Program-made: the position numbers and the translations under genes
Assembly (NCBI GenBank): GCA_030039655.1
Contig: JASHVC010000141.1
Coordinates: 1-6,208, forward strand
Length of the DNA stretch: 6,208 bases
DNA from: Xanthobacteraceae bacterium
Lineage (GTDB): Bacteria > Pseudomonadota > Alphaproteobacteria > Rhizobiales > Xanthobacteraceae
Direction of reading: 5' to 3'
Notes under the pieces: model-generated
Databases searched by the model: none
Told to the model about the DNA's origin: nothing
The model's input: only the letters and a program-made list of their open reading frames with translations
Shown: one piece after another, positions 5,426-6,208 of the stretch
Position numbering within the stretch: position 1 is the first letter of the stretch
How the letters are laid out: every line of letters starts with the position of its first letter

Positions 5426-5426
5426 G
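5382..5426 (+). repeat. Right copy of the tRNA-Gln 3'-end direct repeat (att-like)
   Basis: Partner of the segment at 1975-2019 in direct orientation, 42 of 45 bases identical and 3407 bp away. The exact 25-base core is 5397-5421. Together the two copies bracket the IS256 relic and the glycosyltransferase cluster. To its right the DNA returns to an ordinary transporter-component gene on the other strand after about 130 bases with no recognisable content. Confidence 0.85.
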
Positions 5427-5554
5427 AGCGGAGACGTCACGGAGTTTTGGTAGCCTCGCAGGTTGTTTGGCGGATTGCTGCGATTGTTGATGATGTCCGG
5501 CCGACGTGTCGCGTAGGCTTACTGTCGGGTTTAAATTTTGAACACGGACAACGG

Positions 5555-6208
5555 CTAAGCTGTCTGCAATCCTGCTCGCTGGATTGCACCTTTCGCTGCG
5601 GGTCCAGCAAGAAACTTCGCCAGTGCTTGTCCAGTGATGGGATCCTTTGCATTGATCGGCATGCCGGCGGTAATCACAGTGATGTATTGAACCTCGGCTG
5701 GCAGCGGGCCTATGAAGTCGATACCTTGTGACTTCACCAGTTCACTGATCTGTTGGAAACCGATTTCCGCCTCGCCGCTAGCGACGATGGTGCCAATTGT
5801 CCCGCCGGACGGAACGCTGCGAAGTTTCGTTTTTATGTCGGCGCCGATTCCCATGCGCTCGAATAAACCGGCAAGATAGACTCCACTCGGCCCCGTCGAG
5901 TAGCCAACGGTCCTGGCAGCAATCACCGCGTGTTTAAGCGAGTCCGCCGAGCTAATATCCGGACGCGGCGCTCCTTGGCGGACCGCGACCCCGATACCGC
6001 TACCGGCCACATCAAGGAGCCCGGTGGGCGCAATTTTCCCGATCTTGATGAGCTCTTCGATTGCCCCCTTCGATGCAACAACTAAGTCATAACACTCTCC
6101 AGCCTCCATTCGTTTAATGATGTCGACCGTTCCCGCCCAAGTGATAGCCGCTTTTCGTCCATTTGCTTGCTCGAACTGCGGTATTAGCTCAAGATAAGCC
6201 TCACGCAT
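5555..6208 (-). CDS. ModA-like periplasmic solute-binding protein, 5'-truncated by the window
   Basis: 217 residues of a type-II periplasmic binding protein of the molybdate-binding-like family (SBP_bac_11 type). In order, MREAYLELIPQFEQANGRK opens the first lobe, CYDLVVASKGAIEELIKIGK (about residues 39-58) is the DVVIxA-like segment, GIGVAVRQGAPRPDI (71-85) is the highly typical hinge region VGVAVRkGAPkPDI, GYSTGPSGVYLAGLFERMGI (102-121) and GEAEIGFQQISELV (144-157) follow, and IGPLPAEVQYITVITAGM (166-183) corresponds to GPLPxExQ near the end. The ATG at 6206-6208 is the last codon in view and is probably internal: homologous proteins have an export signal and first strand before this point. 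The stop is TAG at 5555-5557. The ligand may be a small anion or an organic compound; true ModA function is not shown, and no ABC permease or ATPase gene is in view. Confidence 0.85.
   Translation of the reverse strand: MREAYLELIPQFEQANGRKAAITWAGTVDIIKRMEAGECYDLVVASKGAIEELIKIGKIAPTGLLDVAGSGIGVAVRQGAPRPDISSADSLKHAVIAARTVGYSTGPSGVYLAGLFERMGIGADIKTKLRSVPSGGTIGTIVASGEAEIGFQQISELVKSQGIDFIGPLPAEVQYITVITAGMPINAKDPITGQALAKFLAGPAAKGAIQRAGLQTA

Noticed and set aside
5437..5731. Open frames on both strands around 5437-5731 (71 and 94 residues)
   Set aside because: Most of their length is the shadow of the solute-binding protein gene; the part outside it has no recognisable motif or good start.

Overview
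The window reads as a chromosomal segment of a high-GC alphaproteobacterium, probably in or near the Bradyrhizobium/Rhodopseudomonas group. That placement is an inference from codon usage, from the Shine-Dalgarno-like sites and from the style of the tRNA-Gln-like sequences; no taxonomic marker gene is present. Two ordinary metabolic or transport genes lie at the edges, both cut by the window. On the left is the C-terminal three quarters or more of an N-methylhydantoinase B (HyuB) family protein on the + strand. On the right is a ModA-like periplasmic solute-binding protein on the - strand.

Between them is an accessory region of about 4.2 kb. Its left part (1316-2443) has no intact gene and holds decayed relics. 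These are two oppositely oriented pieces of a DJ-1/PfpI-family gene that look like the product of an internal inversion (about 1432-1750), a degenerate tRNA-Gln(TTG)-like sequence (1940-2018), and a frameshifted IS256-family transposase fragment (about 2020-2245, - strand) that ends directly against the CCA end of the tRNA-like sequence.

Its right part (2444-5386, + strand) is a compact, co-directional cargo cluster. It holds a family 2 glycosyltransferase, a broken Cof-type HAD phosphatase remnant, a GT11 (alpha-1,2-fucosyltransferase-like) glycosyltransferase, a divergent nucleoside-diphosphate-kinase-like protein with an insertion before the catalytic His, and a small protein of unknown function. 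Gene spacing is tight, with ATGA overlaps at 3376-3379, 3566-3569 and 5126-5129 and a 46-nt gap at 4544-4589, so one transcript is plausible. The cluster is visibly richer in A/T than the hyuB flank.

The most notable structural feature is an imperfect 45-bp direct repeat at 1975-2019 and 5382-5426 (42 of 45 identical, 3407 bp apart). It is the 3' half of a tRNA-Gln: anticodon loop with TTG, T arm, acceptor 3' strand and CCA. The two copies bracket the transposase relic and the whole glycosyltransferase cluster, as attL/attR-type scars would around a small genomic island. No integrase is visible, so if this was an integrative element it is decayed or was mobilised in trans. The functional guess for the cargo is decoration of a surface glycan or glycolipid, with the NDK-like protein possibly linked to nucleotide-sugar supply; the sequence supports the families but not the pathway.
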